NCBI RefSeq assembly: GCF_040932485.1
Contig: NZ_JBFRBH010000001.1
Coordinates: forward strand, 930,001-994,000
Direction of reading: 5' to 3'
Length of the DNA stretch: 64,000 bases
Origin: Gymnodinialimonas sp. 202GB13-11
GTDB taxonomy: Bacteria > Pseudomonadota > Alphaproteobacteria > Rhodobacterales > Rhodobacteraceae
Positions 37,117 to 46,641 of this stretch are shown here, in pieces. The notes beneath the pieces were generated by a model. That model worked only from the letters and a program-made list of their open reading frames with translations. It did not search any database and had not been told where the DNA came from. Position numbers and translations under genes: made by a program. Each line of letters opens with the position of its first letter. Position 1 is the first letter of the stretch.

Positions 37117-38460
37117 ATGACACGCAAACTCTTCGGCACCGATGGGGTGCGCGGGCAGGCCAATTCCTATCCGATGACCGCCGAAATGGCGCTCAGGATC
37201 GGCGCAGCCGCCGGCCGCTATTTCCGCCGCGACGGGGCCGCTGGCCATCGTGTCGTGATCGGCAAGGATACGCGCCTGTCGGGCTACATGATCGAGAATG
37301 CGCTGACGGCGGGGCTGACCTCCACGGGCATGAACGTTCTGCTGCTCGGGCCCGTGCCGACGCCAGCCGTCGGGATGCTCACCCCCTCGATGCGCGCGGA
37401 TTTGGGTGTGATGATCTCGGCCAGCCACAACCCGGCAGAGGACAATGGAATCAAGCTTTTCGGGCCCGATGGCTTCAAGCTGGACGATACGGCCGAGCGG
37501 GCGATCGAAGATATGGCCTTGGGCGTCGTTGAACCTGTTCAGGCCACCAATATCGGGCGTGCCAAGCGAATTGATGATGGCCGCTTTCGCTATCTTGAGC
37601 GTGTGAAATCCACTTTTCCCTCTGCCTTGCGTCTCGACGGTTTGAAGGTCGTGATCGATTGCGCGAATGGCGCAGCCTACCGCGCCGCGCCAGAGGTGCT
37701 TTGGGAATTGGGGGCCGAGGTTATTCCACTGGGTGTTGAGCCCAACGGCCTTAACATTAATAGCGGTTGTGGCTCCACCAAGCCCGAAGCTGCCGCTGCG
37801 AAAATACGTGAAACCGGTGCGGATGTCGGCATTTGCCTTGATGGTGATGCCGACCGGGTGATCCTTATTGATGAAAACGGGGCCGTGGCCGATGGCGATC
37901 AAATCATGGCGCTTTTTGCGAACCGTTGGGCCGAAGATGGCCGCCTGAAAGGCGCGACTTTGGCCGCTACCGTCATGTCGAACCTCGGGCTGGAACGTTT
38001 CCTCGCAGATCGGTCAATCCGCCTGCACCGCACCGCTGTAGGCGATCGTTATGTCGTTGAAGCGATGCGGGCCAATGGCCTCAATCTCGGCGGCGAGCAA
38101 TCGGGTCACATCGTGATGACCGATTATGCGACGACCGGCGACGGTTTGGTGGCAGGCCTGCAATTCCTGGCTGAGATGGTGCGCACCGGCAAACCCGCCA
38201 GCACGCTGACCCGCAGTTTCGAAAAGGTGCCGCAGCTTCTCAAAAACGTCCGCTACGGGGCAGGGGCCACGCCGTTGGAGGCCCCCGCCGTCAAGCAGGC
38301 CATTGCCGATGCCGAGGCGCGGCTAGATGGATCGGGCCGTTTGCTCATCCGCAAATCCGGGACCGAGCCGCTCATCCGCGTTATGGCCGAGGCCGAGGAT
38401 GAAGGGCTGATGACAGAGGTCGTTGACCAGATCGTTGGGGCGGTTGAAGCATCGGTTTGA
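37117..38460 (+). CDS. glmM: Phosphoglucosamine mutase
   Basis: Converts glucosamine 6-phosphate to glucosamine 1-phosphate for UDP-GlcNAc, peptidoglycan and lipopolysaccharide synthesis. The product is 447 residues from ATG 37117. [13 protein letters not shown] is the N-terminal signature. The catalytic serine is in [16 protein letters not shown] near residue 102, the metal loop is [11 protein letters not shown] near 242, and the substrate loop [10 protein letters not shown] lies near 325. The C-terminal phosphate loop is [12 protein letters not shown] near 411. The folP-glmM pairing is common in bacteria. Two palindromes occur just beyond its stop. Confidence 0.98.
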   Translation: MTRKLFGTDGVRGQANSYPMTAEMALRIGAAAGRYFRRDGAAGHRVVIGKDTRLSGYMIENALTAGLTSTGMNVLLLGPVPTPAVGMLTPSMRADLGVMISASHNPAEDNGIKLFGPDGFKLDDTAERAIEDMALGVVEPVQATNIGRAKRIDDGRFRYLERVKSTFPSALRLDGLKVVIDCANGAAYRAAPEVLWELGAEVIPLGVEPNGLNINSGCGSTKPEAAAAKIRETGADVGICLDGDADRVILIDENGAVADGDQIMALFANRWAEDGRLKGATLAATVMSNLGLERFLADRSIRLHRTAVGDRYVVEAMRANGLNLGGEQSGHIVMTDYATTGDGLVAGLQFLAEMVRTGKPASTLTRSFEKVPQLLKNVRYGAGATPLEAPAVKQAIADAEARLDGSGRLLIRKSGTEPLIRVMAEAEDEGLMTEVVDQIVGAVEASV

Positions 38461-38468
38461 GCGTGCGC

Positions 38469-38530
38469 ATCATTCAAGAATGAATAAGTGGAAGCGGCAA
38501 GCGGCCCATTCGCATTCATTCCTGAATGAT
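38469..38530. repeat. Pair of 14-bp palindromes, 46 bp apart, that are also mutual inverted repeats
   Basis: TCATTC-AA-GAATGA at 38470-38483 and TCATTC-CT-GAATGA at 38516-38529 are each perfect palindromes around a two-base centre. The flanking bases make the 17-bp arms 38469-38485 and 38514-38530 mutually complementary with one mismatch, so a large hairpin is also possible. They lie between the glmM stop (10 bases before) and the thioesterase start at 38615. They could be a dimeric operator pair or a structured terminator. Confidence 0.6.
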
Positions 38531-38614
38531 CAACGTGATCCGCACCTCGTCCGCTTAACCCCGTGACGTGGCGTTTCGCTTTGGTTTCCTGCCGTCTGGG
38601 CGCAGGCTCGGCGC

Positions 38615-39004
38615 ATGGAAATCTTCGACTTCGCCAAACAGATCTTCGACGCACAGCCCTTCACCCAGCTTTTGGGCGCAGACCTTCTGGAAGCGTCCCC
38701 GGACGGCGTCGTCGTCGCCCTCGATCTCGCCCCGCACCACCTGCAACAACACGGCATCGTCCACGGCGGTGTGCTCAGCACGATGGCCGACATAGCGCTC
38801 GCCTTTGCAGGCGGCCTCGCCATGGGCTCAGACGCGGTGACCTCAGAGTTCAAGATCAACTATATCCGTCCCGCAAAAGGCAACGGCCTGATTGCCAAGG
38901 CGCAGGCAATCGGCGTCACAAAACGACAAGCGTTGGTCCGCAGCGAGATATTCTGTGGCGAAACCCTGTGCTGCGCGGCGCAGGGCACGATCCTCAAAGT
39001 GTGA
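38615..39004 (+). CDS. Hotdog-fold thioesterase, PaaI family
   Basis: A 129-residue hotdog thioesterase that would hydrolyse acyl-CoA or acyl-carrier thioesters. The helix motif HGIVHGGVLSTMADIALAFAG near 47-67 carries the HGG and the catalytic acidic region of the PaaI/YdiI group. The strand SEFKINYIRPAKGNGLIAKAQAI and the C-terminal CCAAQGTILKV complete the fold. It starts 154 bases after glmM and overlaps the end of the convergent guanine deaminase gene by 11 bases. The substrate is unknown. Confidence 0.88.
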   Translation: MEIFDFAKQIFDAQPFTQLLGADLLEASPDGVVVALDLAPHHLQQHGIVHGGVLSTMADIALAFAGGLAMGSDAVTSEFKINYIRPAKGNGLIAKAQAIGVTKRQALVRSEIFCGETLCCAAQGTILKV

Positions 39005-40277
39005 CAGGCTCCCCGGCCACATAGACCTGCGCCACCGCGCGGTCATCGCCCATCATTATGGTTGGGAAAACAGCCTCCCAAATATCTTCTGCCCGTGCAG
39101 CCCGCTGCGCGATGGCAGGCGTGGAGGAAAGGTCCAGCACGCAGAGATCAGCCTCGATCCCGGGCTTCAAACTGCCGATCTTGCCTTCCAGTCTCAGCGC
39201 CTCCGCCGAGCCAGCAGTTGCCCGCCAGATCAGCTCCGCCGGGTGCAGCGCAGTCCCGCGTAGCTGAGCGACCTCGTATGCGGCGGCCATGGTCCGCAAC
39301 ATCGAAAAGCTGGACCCGCCGCCTGTATCCGTCGCCAGCCCCACGCGCATCCGGTCGGCCAGCCCCATGTCGAACAGGCCCGAGCCGATGAAGGTATTCG
39401 ACGTCGGGCAATGGACCACAGCTGCACCAACCTCGGACAGTCGATCAATCTCGCGCGGTTCCATATGGATCGCATGGCCATAAAGGCCGTTGGCGCCCAA
39501 AAGGCCATGCGCTTCATAGGTATCAAGGTAGTCGCGCGCGTCCGGAAAAAGCTCCCGCACCCAGGCGATTTCATCGACCTGTTCACTGATATGGGTCTGC
39601 ATCAGGCAGTCCGGATGCTCGGCCCAAAGCGTCCCCAGCGCGTCCAATTGATCCGGCGTGGAGGTGGGCGAAAAGCGCGGGGTGATGACGTAGGACAGGC
39701 GCTCGACCCCATGCCATTTGGCCAGAAGTGCCTTGCTGTCATCATGGGCAGATTGCGCCGTGTCGCGCAGGCCGTTCGGCGCGTTGCGATCCATGCAGGT
39801 TTTGCCCGTCAGCGCGCGCAGGCCGCGGCGCTGCGCCTCGGTGAAATAGGCATCGACGGAGGCCGGATGGATGGTGGCGTAGCTGGCGACAGTGGTGGTG
39901 CCGTTGGCCAAAGTCAGATCGAAATAGCGCGCTGCGATTTCAGCGGCATAGGCAGCGTCATCAAAGCGGGTTTCTTCCGGAAACGTGTAAGTGTTGAGCC
40001 AGTCGATCAGCCGCTTGCCCCAAGATGCAATGATCGCGGTCTGAGGGAAATGCGCATGGGCATCGACAAAGCCCGGCAGGATCAGGTTCTGACCATGATC
40101 GGTGATTTCTGCTTGAGGATGGGTGCGGCGCAAATCATCCGCCTCACCAATCGCGGCAATGTGCCTTTTGCGGATCAGAACACCGCCCCGGGACGTGTGG
40201 CGCAGGCCGGACGGCCCCGCTATGCGCGGGTCGGCCTCGTAGAACAGGCATTGCCCAAGGATCAGGCGGTCTTGCAT
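38994..40277 (-). CDS. guaD: Guanine deaminase
   Basis: A zinc amidohydrolase that converts guanine to xanthine and ammonia in purine breakdown. The product is 427 residues from ATG 40277, which has GAGGGG upstream; the open frame continues upstream through antisense sequence of mgtE and is not used. The metal motif is PGFVDAHAHFPQ near 70. Further ligands are in LMQTHISEQVDEI near 225, LYGHAIHMEPRE near 265 and GLATDTGGGSSFSM near 313. The length and these motifs separate it from the CDA-type guanine deaminase. It converges with the thioesterase gene and is divergent from mgtE. Confidence 0.92.
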   Translation of the reverse strand: MQDRLILGQCLFYEADPRIAGPSGLRHTSRGGVLIRKRHIAAIGEADDLRRTHPQAEITDHGQNLILPGFVDAHAHFPQTAIIASWGKRLIDWLNTYTFPEETRFDDAAYAAEIAARYFDLTLANGTTTVASYATIHPASVDAYFTEAQRRGLRALTGKTCMDRNAPNGLRDTAQSAHDDSKALLAKWHGVERLSYVITPRFSPTSTPDQLDALGTLWAEHPDCLMQTHISEQVDEIAWVRELFPDARDYLDTYEAHGLLGANGLYGHAIHMEPREIDRLSEVGAAVVHCPTSNTFIGSGLFDMGLADRMRVGLATDTGGGSSFSMLRTMAAAYEVAQLRGTALHPAELIWRATAGSAEALRLEGKIGSLKPGIEADLCVLDLSSTPAIAQRAARAEDIWEAVFPTIMMGDDRAVAQVYVAGEPVTL

Positions 40278-40361
40278 CTTTGGCCCCTCGTGTCGTGCCA
40301 ATTGATAGCCCTTCGCTGCGACCCGTGTTAGGCCAAAAGTGCGCAACGGACGGGGACCTCC

Positions 40362-41750
40362 ATGGCAGAGCAGGCGGAAGAACTCATCGAAGATGGCCGC
40401 GATGCCTATGCGCTCGACATTTCGCTGAGAGCGGCCCTGCGGGATGCGGTTGCCGCGCAGGATGTTGACTCCATCGATGCCTTGATGGAACCGCTGCATC
40501 CCGCCGATATTGCCGACCTTCTGGAGCAAATCTCGCCAGCTGAACGAGAAGGCTGGCTGTCCCTTTGGTCCAAGGGGATCGATGGTGAGGTGCTGTCCGA
40601 GCTGGAAGAGGGGCTTCGCGAAGCGGTTCTGGAGATCCTGCCTGACCAAGTGATTGCGGACGCGGTGCGTGAGCTGGACTCGGACGATGTGGTCGATCTT
40701 GTCGAGGACCTTGAAGAAGAGCAACAGGAGCAAATCCTCGACGCGCTGGAACCTGCGGACCGCGCCGCCGTAGAAGCGGCGCTGAGCTACCCGGAAGAAA
40801 CAGCCGGCCGCTTGATGCAGCGCGAGATTGTCGCGGTTCCTGAGCATTGGACGGTGGGAGAGGCGATTGACTATATCCGCGGGCAGGCAGGGCATCTGCC
40901 GGAGGAATTCTATCACGTCATTCTGACCGATCCGCGTATGAAACCAACGGGTTACGTGATGCTCGGGCGGCTTTTGGCGTCGGTTCGCGACGTCCGCCTT
41001 CTGGACATCACCGAGGACTCGTTTCGTCCGATTCCGGCCAACCAGCCGGAAGAAGAAGTCGCCTATGCCTTCAACCAATACCACCTGATTTCGGCCCCAG
41101 TTGTTGATGATGACGGGCGACTTGTCGGGGTGATCACCATCGACGACGCCATGATCGTGCTGGATGAAGAACATGAGGAAGACATTCTGCGTCTGGCCGG
41201 TGTGGGCGAGGAATCGAGCCTGTCAGACTCAGTGGCAGAGACCACGAAGCGGCGCTTTCCCTGGCTGTTTGTGAACCTTGTGACGTCGATCCTGGCTTCG
41301 CTGGTGATTGCGCAGTTTGAGGCGGCGATTGCGCAGATCGTGGCCTTGGCTGTGCTGATGCCGATCGTGGCGTCAATGGGTGGCAATGCGGGGACGCAAT
41401 CGCTGACGGTGGCGGTACGCGCGATTGCGACGAAGGATTTGACGAGCTCCAACCTGATGCGAGTTATCACCCGAGAGGCCGGTGTTGGCCTGATTAACGG
41501 CGCGATTTTCGCAGTTGTGATGGGGATTGTGGGCGTCGTGTGGTTTGGAACACCGATGCTTGGCGTCGTAATAGGGGCCGCGATGGTGATCAACCTGCTG
41601 GTCGCTGGGTTGGCGGGAATTATGGTGCCGGTTGTGCTGGATCGACTGCGGATCGACCCGGCGCTTGCGTCAGGCGCTTTTGTGACGACCGTTACAGATG
41701 TGGTCGGGTTCTTCTCGTTCCTTGGACTTGCAGTGATATTGCTTCTGTAA
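40362..41750 (+). CDS. mgtE: Magnesium transporter MgtE
   Basis: An inner-membrane Mg2+ channel of 462 residues. The soluble N domain (about 15-140) has the helical repeats LHPADIADLLEQISPAERE and LDSDDVVDLVEDLEEEQQEQIL. A CBS pair follows (about 145-270, DPRMKPTGYVMLGRLLAS and ISAPVVDDDGRLVGVITIDDAM). The plug helix leads into five membrane helices, with the pore motif VLMPIVASMGGNAGTQSL near 340 and GAFVTTVTDVVGFFSFLGL at the end. GGACCTCC lies upstream of the ATG. The acidic N domain is the Mg2+ sensor of the family. No M-box riboswitch was recognised in the short upstream gap. Confidence 0.96.
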   Translation: MAEQAEELIEDGRDAYALDISLRAALRDAVAAQDVDSIDALMEPLHPADIADLLEQISPAEREGWLSLWSKGIDGEVLSELEEGLREAVLEILPDQVIADAVRELDSDDVVDLVEDLEEEQQEQILDALEPADRAAVEAALSYPEETAGRLMQREIVAVPEHWTVGEAIDYIRGQAGHLPEEFYHVILTDPRMKPTGYVMLGRLLASVRDVRLLDITEDSFRPIPANQPEEEVAYAFNQYHLISAPVVDDDGRLVGVITIDDAMIVLDEEHEEDILRLAGVGEESSLSDSVAETTKRRFPWLFVNLVTSILASLVIAQFEAAIAQIVALAVLMPIVASMGGNAGTQSLTVAVRAIATKDLTSSNLMRVITREAGVGLINGAIFAVVMGIVGVVWFGTPMLGVVIGAAMVINLLVAGLAGIMVPVVLDRLRIDPALASGAFVTTVTDVVGFFSFLGLAVILLL

Positions 41751-41805
41751 GGACGTGATCCAACCGCTACTCGGGCCGTCTTGATGGCCCTTCCCCCTGC
41801 TTTCG

Positions 41806-44800
41806 TTAGCCCGGGATTTCCAGCGTCACGGTGCGTCCGTTGCGGACATATTGCAGCGTTGTCTCGCCGATTGCGGCCACTCGGCCCCCATCGAGACGGT
41901 CGCCAACAGCAACGCGCACAAAGCGGCCAGAGGACAGGCGCACAAGGGCGCGGCGATCAGAATTGGTGCCGGTCACGCCGATCAGGTTTACGTTCCGCAG
42001 GCGGATGGCGTTTCGCTCGGTCGCGGCGCGGCTGACATCGGCGTTCGACGGAATGTCAGGGCCTGGGGCGACGGCGGCAACTTCGACGGCGGTGGGCTGT
42101 TCGACTGGGCGCCGGTCCGCGCTGGCCACGATCTGCGAGATGTTTGAAGGGCGTGTAGACGGCAAAAGAGAGCGGGCCACGGCCAGATCGGTTCCGCCGA
42201 TGGCTGCACTGACGGCGGCGTCCACATCCTCATCCGCGACGCCACCATCGGCGGGGAACAGGGAGGCCGCCGCGGCCGCTTCCTGTGGCGATTGCGGGCG
42301 CTCCGTTGGGCGACGCTCGCCCAATTCATTCTGTGTCAGGCCGCCAAGCACAGCGCGTTCGCGCAACTCCGCCAGGTTGGCAGGGCGCGCTGTCGGTCGA
42401 AATGTGCCCAGAACGGCATCGTCCACGTCGATTGCGGGCGTTTCCTCCTCAATCTCGCGGGGGCGCTGGCGGGCGGCGACGGGGGGCGTTCCAGACACAA
42501 CGAAAGCCCCTTCGGGCGTCACAACCCCCTGAGGCGTCGCCGCGACGAGACCCTGATCTGTCAGGTCAAATTCGACACCGAAGGGCGGCGGGGGCGGGAA
42601 GCGGCGCAGCAATTCGCCGGGGTTCACACCGGGATCGGGCAGGGCGACGGCATCCAGCGCCGCGATCTGCGGGTCGATGGACGCGGTGTAGATGCGGTCC
42701 AGCAGATCGAAAGGGCGTAGATCGGGCCGCTCGGGCGAGCGTGCCCAAATGCCATCTTCCGCGTAAAGCGCTTCTGCCTCTTCAAGGCTGGGGTTCTGAC
42801 CTTGATCAATGGGTGGCAGGGGCGGCAGATCCAACTCTGCATCGATATCGGGCAGGTCGCCTTCGTCCACGTTTGGGGCGAGCACACCTTCCGGGGTGCC
42901 GGAGTCATCGGGAAGGGCGGCGAGGTCGATCCCGTCGGCGGCGGCCTCATCTTCCAGGCTTGGCGTCGTAGTCCCGCCTATCGTGGGCGCTTGCGTGAAG
43001 ACATCTGGCGCGTTGTCTCCCGTTTCTACACCGGCCACTTGCTCGTTGCCTCCAAAGCCAAACAGGCGAGCGACGGCACTGTTTGGCAGGAAAACCGCAG
43101 ACCAGATTGCCACCAGCGCGAGAAGCAAGAGAAGCACAACCGTCAGGATCAGGCCTGTCTTAAAGGATGGGCCGGAGGACGGCACCGATTTGCGTGCCAA
43201 CAGGCCGGAAGTAAAATTCTCATCCTCTGCCACGGCTGTGCCATCTGCGGCGACTGCCGTTTCGGGTTCGGGCGTCTTATCGCGCCGCAGAAGGCCACCT
43301 AGCCCGCCACCGGCTGCTGCAGGCCCTGCCGTTGATTTCGCGGCCCCGCCGCGTCCTCGCAAAGCTCCACCCAATAGGCCTTTTTTGGCGCCGGATGGCA
43401 TTTCATCGGATTGGCCCGGTGGCGGTCCGTCAAAGGGGGAAGCACGCAGTTGTGGCCCGCTGTCCTGTTCTTCAGGTGGGCGTGGTTCAATCTCAACCCG
43501 TGGGCGCGGCGGTTGAGGAGCCGCGGGGCCGCCCGCCTTGGGCTTGGCTTTGCTTGCATTGCGGACGCGCTGCAACTGCTCGGCCAAACGCGGCATACCG
43601 GCATTGGGCCCGGCCGGCGCGTCACTTGCCGGAGCGGCGTCTTCGGCAGCCGTTTTTGCGTTGTCAGTCGTGCTGCCCGTGCCCTCTGGATGCGACAAGC
43701 CTATGCGAGAGCTGCGCTGTCCGACCAGGGACCCTGCGGGAGTATCCGGCGCAGCGACACGGCCCCTGCGCGCGGAGAATTGCGGCTCACCATCAGCTGG
43801 GGCTTCCAGCGCGGGTGTAGGCGCTTCGCCCCGGATGATCCGGGCCCGCTGGCGCGCCTCCCGCGCGGCGGGAGGAGGGGCTGGCGGTAACGGATCATCG
43901 CCACTCGCCGCGTCTTCTACGGGCTCGTCCGAGATCGGTTGGACCGGTGTGCTGATGTCGTCGATTGCAGGAATGTCGGCGAGGTCATCTTGCGACGTCA
44001 TTGCGAGGGCTTCGGCCAGTGCCGGGTTTTGATCCTCGGCTGGCACCGGGGCAACGCCACGTGCCTGAACCGCATCATCAGCGGGGTCGTCAGTTGCAGC
44101 TTCCGCGGTCGCGGCAGAGGGCTCTTCATCCGCGTCCTGAGCTGCTAGCGGTTCGTCACGCGGTTGGTCGGCCTCAGCCTCCGCTTCAGCAGCCGTTGCG
44201 GCCTCGGCTTCTGCGTCTGTCTCGGGCGCAGCCTCGGCCTCGTTAGCGGGTTCAGGCTCCGCTTCAGGCTCAGGCTCTGGCTGACCATGTGTATCTGGCC
44301 CGAAAGCAATGCCATCGGCACTGAAACCAAACTGATCGGAATCGCCTTCAACATCGAAGGTCGGTACACCAGGAAACCGCTCCATCGGCGGCATGGCGGC
44401 AAAGCCGGCACCGTCAAAGCCGTACTGGGCGGCGAAGGCCTTGGCCTCTTCCAGCGTTTCGCGGGCAACGACCGCAATCTTCACGCGATCCTCTTCCAGC
44501 ATCCGCCAGTCGTATTCGAGCTCGGTCACCGCATAGGGTGTCATCCCGTCCAGACCTTCTTCGATCCGGAAGGCGGTCAATTCAGGGTCCGAGGTCGGCG
44601 CGGTCAACGAGGTATAGAGCATTTGGTCATCGGGTAGGACCAGAAGCGTCTTGAAGTTATCGCCTTCGCGCGCGACGGCTTCTTCTCGCAATTTGGACAG
44701 AGCCGCCCCAAGGTCAGAAACCGCCAGTGGCGTCTCACCAATCATGGCCCAATGGCCAGCCGCCTGCCGATGGGCAAGTGCTATGCCATCTGCCGAAAGG

Positions 44801-44823
44801 AAGAGTGCGATATTCACCGTCAA
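41806..44823 (-). CDS. Large protein joining a PilM/GspL-like and a PilP/GspC-like domain (unknown function)
   Basis: 1005 residues from a TTG start with GAGGT six bases upstream. The first ~160 residues resemble the cytoplasmic actin-like domain of GspL/PilM (MTVNIALFLSADGIALAHR, FKTLLVLPDDQMLYTSL, VKIAVVARETLEEAKAFA). A long Ala/Pro/Glu/Asp-rich region (about 175-550) follows. There is a single membrane helix near 555-578 (LILTVVLLLLLALVAIWSAVFL). The last ~60 residues, NLIGVTGTNSDRRALVRL to GETTLQYVRNGRTVTLEIPG, look like the beta-rich periplasmic domain of PilP/GspC. The topology (inside N, outside C) fits such a scaffold. No other secretion or pilus genes are nearby, so this is an orphan; the resemblance is by eye and not confirmed. 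Confidence 0.6.
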   Translation of the reverse strand: MTVNIALFLSADGIALAHRQAAGHWAMIGETPLAVSDLGAALSKLREEAVAREGDNFKTLLVLPDDQMLYTSLTAPTSDPELTAFRIEEGLDGMTPYAVTELEYDWRMLEEDRVKIAVVARETLEEAKAFAAQYGFDGAGFAAMPPMERFPGVPTFDVEGDSDQFGFSADGIAFGPDTHGQPEPEPEAEPEPANEAEAAPETDAEAEAATAAEAEAEADQPRDEPLAAQDADEEPSAATAEAATDDPADDAVQARGVAPVPAEDQNPALAEALAMTSQDDLADIPAIDDISTPVQPISDEPVEDAASGDDPLPPAPPPAAREARQRARIIRGEAPTPALEAPADGEPQFSARRGRVAAPDTPAGSLVGQRSSRIGLSHPEGTGSTTDNAKTAAEDAAPASDAPAGPNAGMPRLAEQLQRVRNASKAKPKAGGPAAPQPPRPRVEIEPRPPEEQDSGPQLRASPFDGPPPGQSDEMPSGAKKGLLGGALRGRGGAAKSTAGPAAAGGGLGGLLRRDKTPEPETAVAADGTAVAEDENFTSGLLARKSVPSSGPSFKTGLILTVVLLLLLALVAIWSAVFLPNSAVARLFGFGGNEQVAGVETGDNAPDVFTQAPTIGGTTTPSLEDEAAADGIDLAALPDDSGTPEGVLAPNVDEGDLPDIDAELDLPPLPPIDQGQNPSLEEAEALYAEDGIWARSPERPDLRPFDLLDRIYTASIDPQIAALDAVALPDPGVNPGELLRRFPPPPPFGVEFDLTDQGLVAATPQGVVTPEGAFVVSGTPPVAARQRPREIEEETPAIDVDDAVLGTFRPTARPANLAELRERAVLGGLTQNELGERRPTERPQSPQEAAAAASLFPADGGVADEDVDAAVSAAIGGTDLAVARSLLPSTRPSNISQIVASADRRPVEQPTAVEVAAVAPGPDIPSNADVSRAATERNAIRLRNVNLIGVTGTNSDRRALVRLSSGRFVRVAVGDRLDGGRVAAIGETTLQYVRNGRTVTLEIPG

Positions 44824-44968
44824 GTCAGACCTCAGTCAATCGTACAGGGGCGTTGCGAAACCGCAACAATCGCCCCCTCTTACAGCGCTTTGCGTCCGGG
44901 GCAAACCATTCCATGGCCGGGTAAGCCCCATCGGCGGTCTTAGTGTAAATCTTTTGCCCGCCTCGCAA

Positions 44969-45003
44969 AAGGGGGCGCAGTCGGATGAAGACCGCGCCCC
45001 CTT
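44969..45003 (-). terminator. Rho-independent terminator after metY
   Basis: AAGGGGGCGC at 44969-44978 pairs with GCGCCCCCTT at 44994-45003. Read on the minus strand the hairpin ends in TTTTGCG, and it lies 58 bases past the metY stop. Confidence 0.85.
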
Positions 45004-45060
45004 CAGGCTTGTATCCGCGTCCGGCCCCAACCGTACGCGAAATTGGTTAATTTTCTCTTC

Positions 45061-46353
45061 TTACGCCGTGGCCGCAGAGAGTGCGCGGTCGAGATCGGCG
45101 ATCAGATCGTCAGCATCTTCGGTCCCGATCGAGACCCGAACCACGTTCGGGGCCGCACCGGCGGCTTCTTGCTGTTCCGGAGTCAATTGGCGGTGTGTGG
45201 TGGAGGCCGAATGGATGATCAGCGAGCGCGTGTCGCCCAGATTGGCCACATGGCTGAAGATTTCGAGCGAATCGACCAGTTTCACGCAAGCCTCGTACCC
45301 GCCTTTCACCGCGAAGGTGAACAAAGCGCCTGCGCCCTTGGGGCAAACGGTTTTAGTGCGTTCGTAGTAAGGGGAGGATTCCAGACCCGCATAGGTCACG
45401 AAATCCACACGATCATCCTGCTCCAGCCAATTGGCGATCTTTACCGCATTCTCGACATGGCGCTCCATACGCAAGGACAGCGTCTCGATCCCCATCAGCG
45501 TGTAATGGGCGGCTTGCGGGTTCATCGTCATGCCCAGATCGCGCAGGCCGATGGCAATGCCGTGGAACGTGTAGGCCAATGGGCCGAACGTCTCGTGGAA
45601 CTTGAGGCCATGGTAGGCAGGCTCAGGCGCCGACAGCGAAGGGAACTTGTCGGACGCCGACCAATCAAATTTCCCCGAGTCCACCACGCAACCGCCGGTG
45701 ACGGTGCCGTTGCCAGTGAGGTATTTGGTGGTCGAATGCACCACCAGCGTCGCGCCATGTTCAATGGGGCGGTGCAAGTATGGCGTGGCGGTGGTGTTGT
45801 CGATGATCAGCGGAATGCCGGCAGCGTCCGCCACATCGGCCACAGCGCGCACGTCCATGATATAGCCGCCGGGGTTTGCGATGGCCTCACCAAAGACAGC
45901 GCGAGTGTTGTCGTCGATTGCGGCTTTCACTGCATCCAGATCGTCCATGTCTACGAACTTCGCCTCCCAGCCGAAGCGTTTGATGGTCTGGGAGAACTGC
46001 GTGACCGTGCCACCATAAAGGCGGGTGGAGACGACAACGTTCTTGCCGGGGCTCATCAGCGGGAAGAGCGCCATGATCTGGGCTGCGTGACCCGACGAGC
46101 AGCAGACCGCACCAACGCCGCCTTCTAGCGTCGCCACACGCTCTTGCAGAACGGCGACGGTCGGGTTGGTCAGGCGCGAATAGATGTAGCCGACTTCCTG
46201 CAGGTTGAACAAAGCCGCTGCGTGCTCGGCATCGCGGAACACGTAGGCGGTGCTTTGGTAGATCGGCGTCTGACGCGCGCCGGTGGCGGGGTCAGGCCGT
46301 GCGCCCGCGTGGATTTGCAGCGTGTCGAAACCGTAGCTGGGTCCGTCGGTCAT
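45061..46353 (-). CDS. metY: O-acetylhomoserine sulfhydrylase (MetY)
   Basis: A PLP enzyme of the Cys/Met metabolism family that makes homocysteine from O-acetylhomoserine and sulfide. The product is 430 residues from ATG 46353, which has GAGGGAG upstream. The family landmarks are LQIHAGARPDPATGARQTP, YSRLTNPTVAVLQERVA, and the PLP-lysine motif VVHSTTKYLTGNG near residue 210. The distal SHVANLGDTRSLIIHSASTTH is typical for MetY rather than MetZ, as is the length. A strong terminator follows. I saw no SAM riboswitch in the 288-base upstream gap. Confidence 0.93.
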   Translation of the reverse strand: MTDGPSYGFDTLQIHAGARPDPATGARQTPIYQSTAYVFRDAEHAAALFNLQEVGYIYSRLTNPTVAVLQERVATLEGGVGAVCCSSGHAAQIMALFPLMSPGKNVVVSTRLYGGTVTQFSQTIKRFGWEAKFVDMDDLDAVKAAIDDNTRAVFGEAIANPGGYIMDVRAVADVADAAGIPLIIDNTTATPYLHRPIEHGATLVVHSTTKYLTGNGTVTGGCVVDSGKFDWSASDKFPSLSAPEPAYHGLKFHETFGPLAYTFHGIAIGLRDLGMTMNPQAAHYTLMGIETLSLRMERHVENAVKIANWLEQDDRVDFVTYAGLESSPYYERTKTVCPKGAGALFTFAVKGGYEACVKLVDSLEIFSHVANLGDTRSLIIHSASTTHRQLTPEQQEAAGAAPNVVRVSIGTEDADDLIADLDRALSAATA

Positions 46354-46641
46354 GGGTATCTCCCTCGTCAAATGTTGGCGCGCTTGTAGAACAGGGTGCC
46401 TGTGGGCTGCAATCACCGCACAGAAAGCAAGGCCGGGCGTTCTTTAGCGCGGTCGCTTTGCCAAACACCTGTTCTTCCTGCTTTCAAAAACACATCTGGG
46501 GTTTGGGGCAACGCCCACCATCTTGAAAATCGGCTGCGGCGGCAGCCGCTCCTTTTGACAAAGGCCGCGACGGCTTGGCACTGGACGCCCGCGCACCAAA
46601 CGGGCAAAACGCCAATCAAACGACCCATGCGAGGCCTGACC

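Noticed and set aside
40278-41174. Upstream continuation of the guaD frame, which would add about 300 residues
   Set aside because: It is antisense to mgtE, and the clear guanine deaminase start with GAGGGG at 40277 accounts for the family length.
46354-46641. Possible SAM riboswitch upstream of metY, because the minus strand contains GCTAAAGAAC
   Set aside because: The 5' GATTTAACC-like half of SAM-II and its pseudoknot partners are missing, and no SAM-I or SAH pattern was visible.
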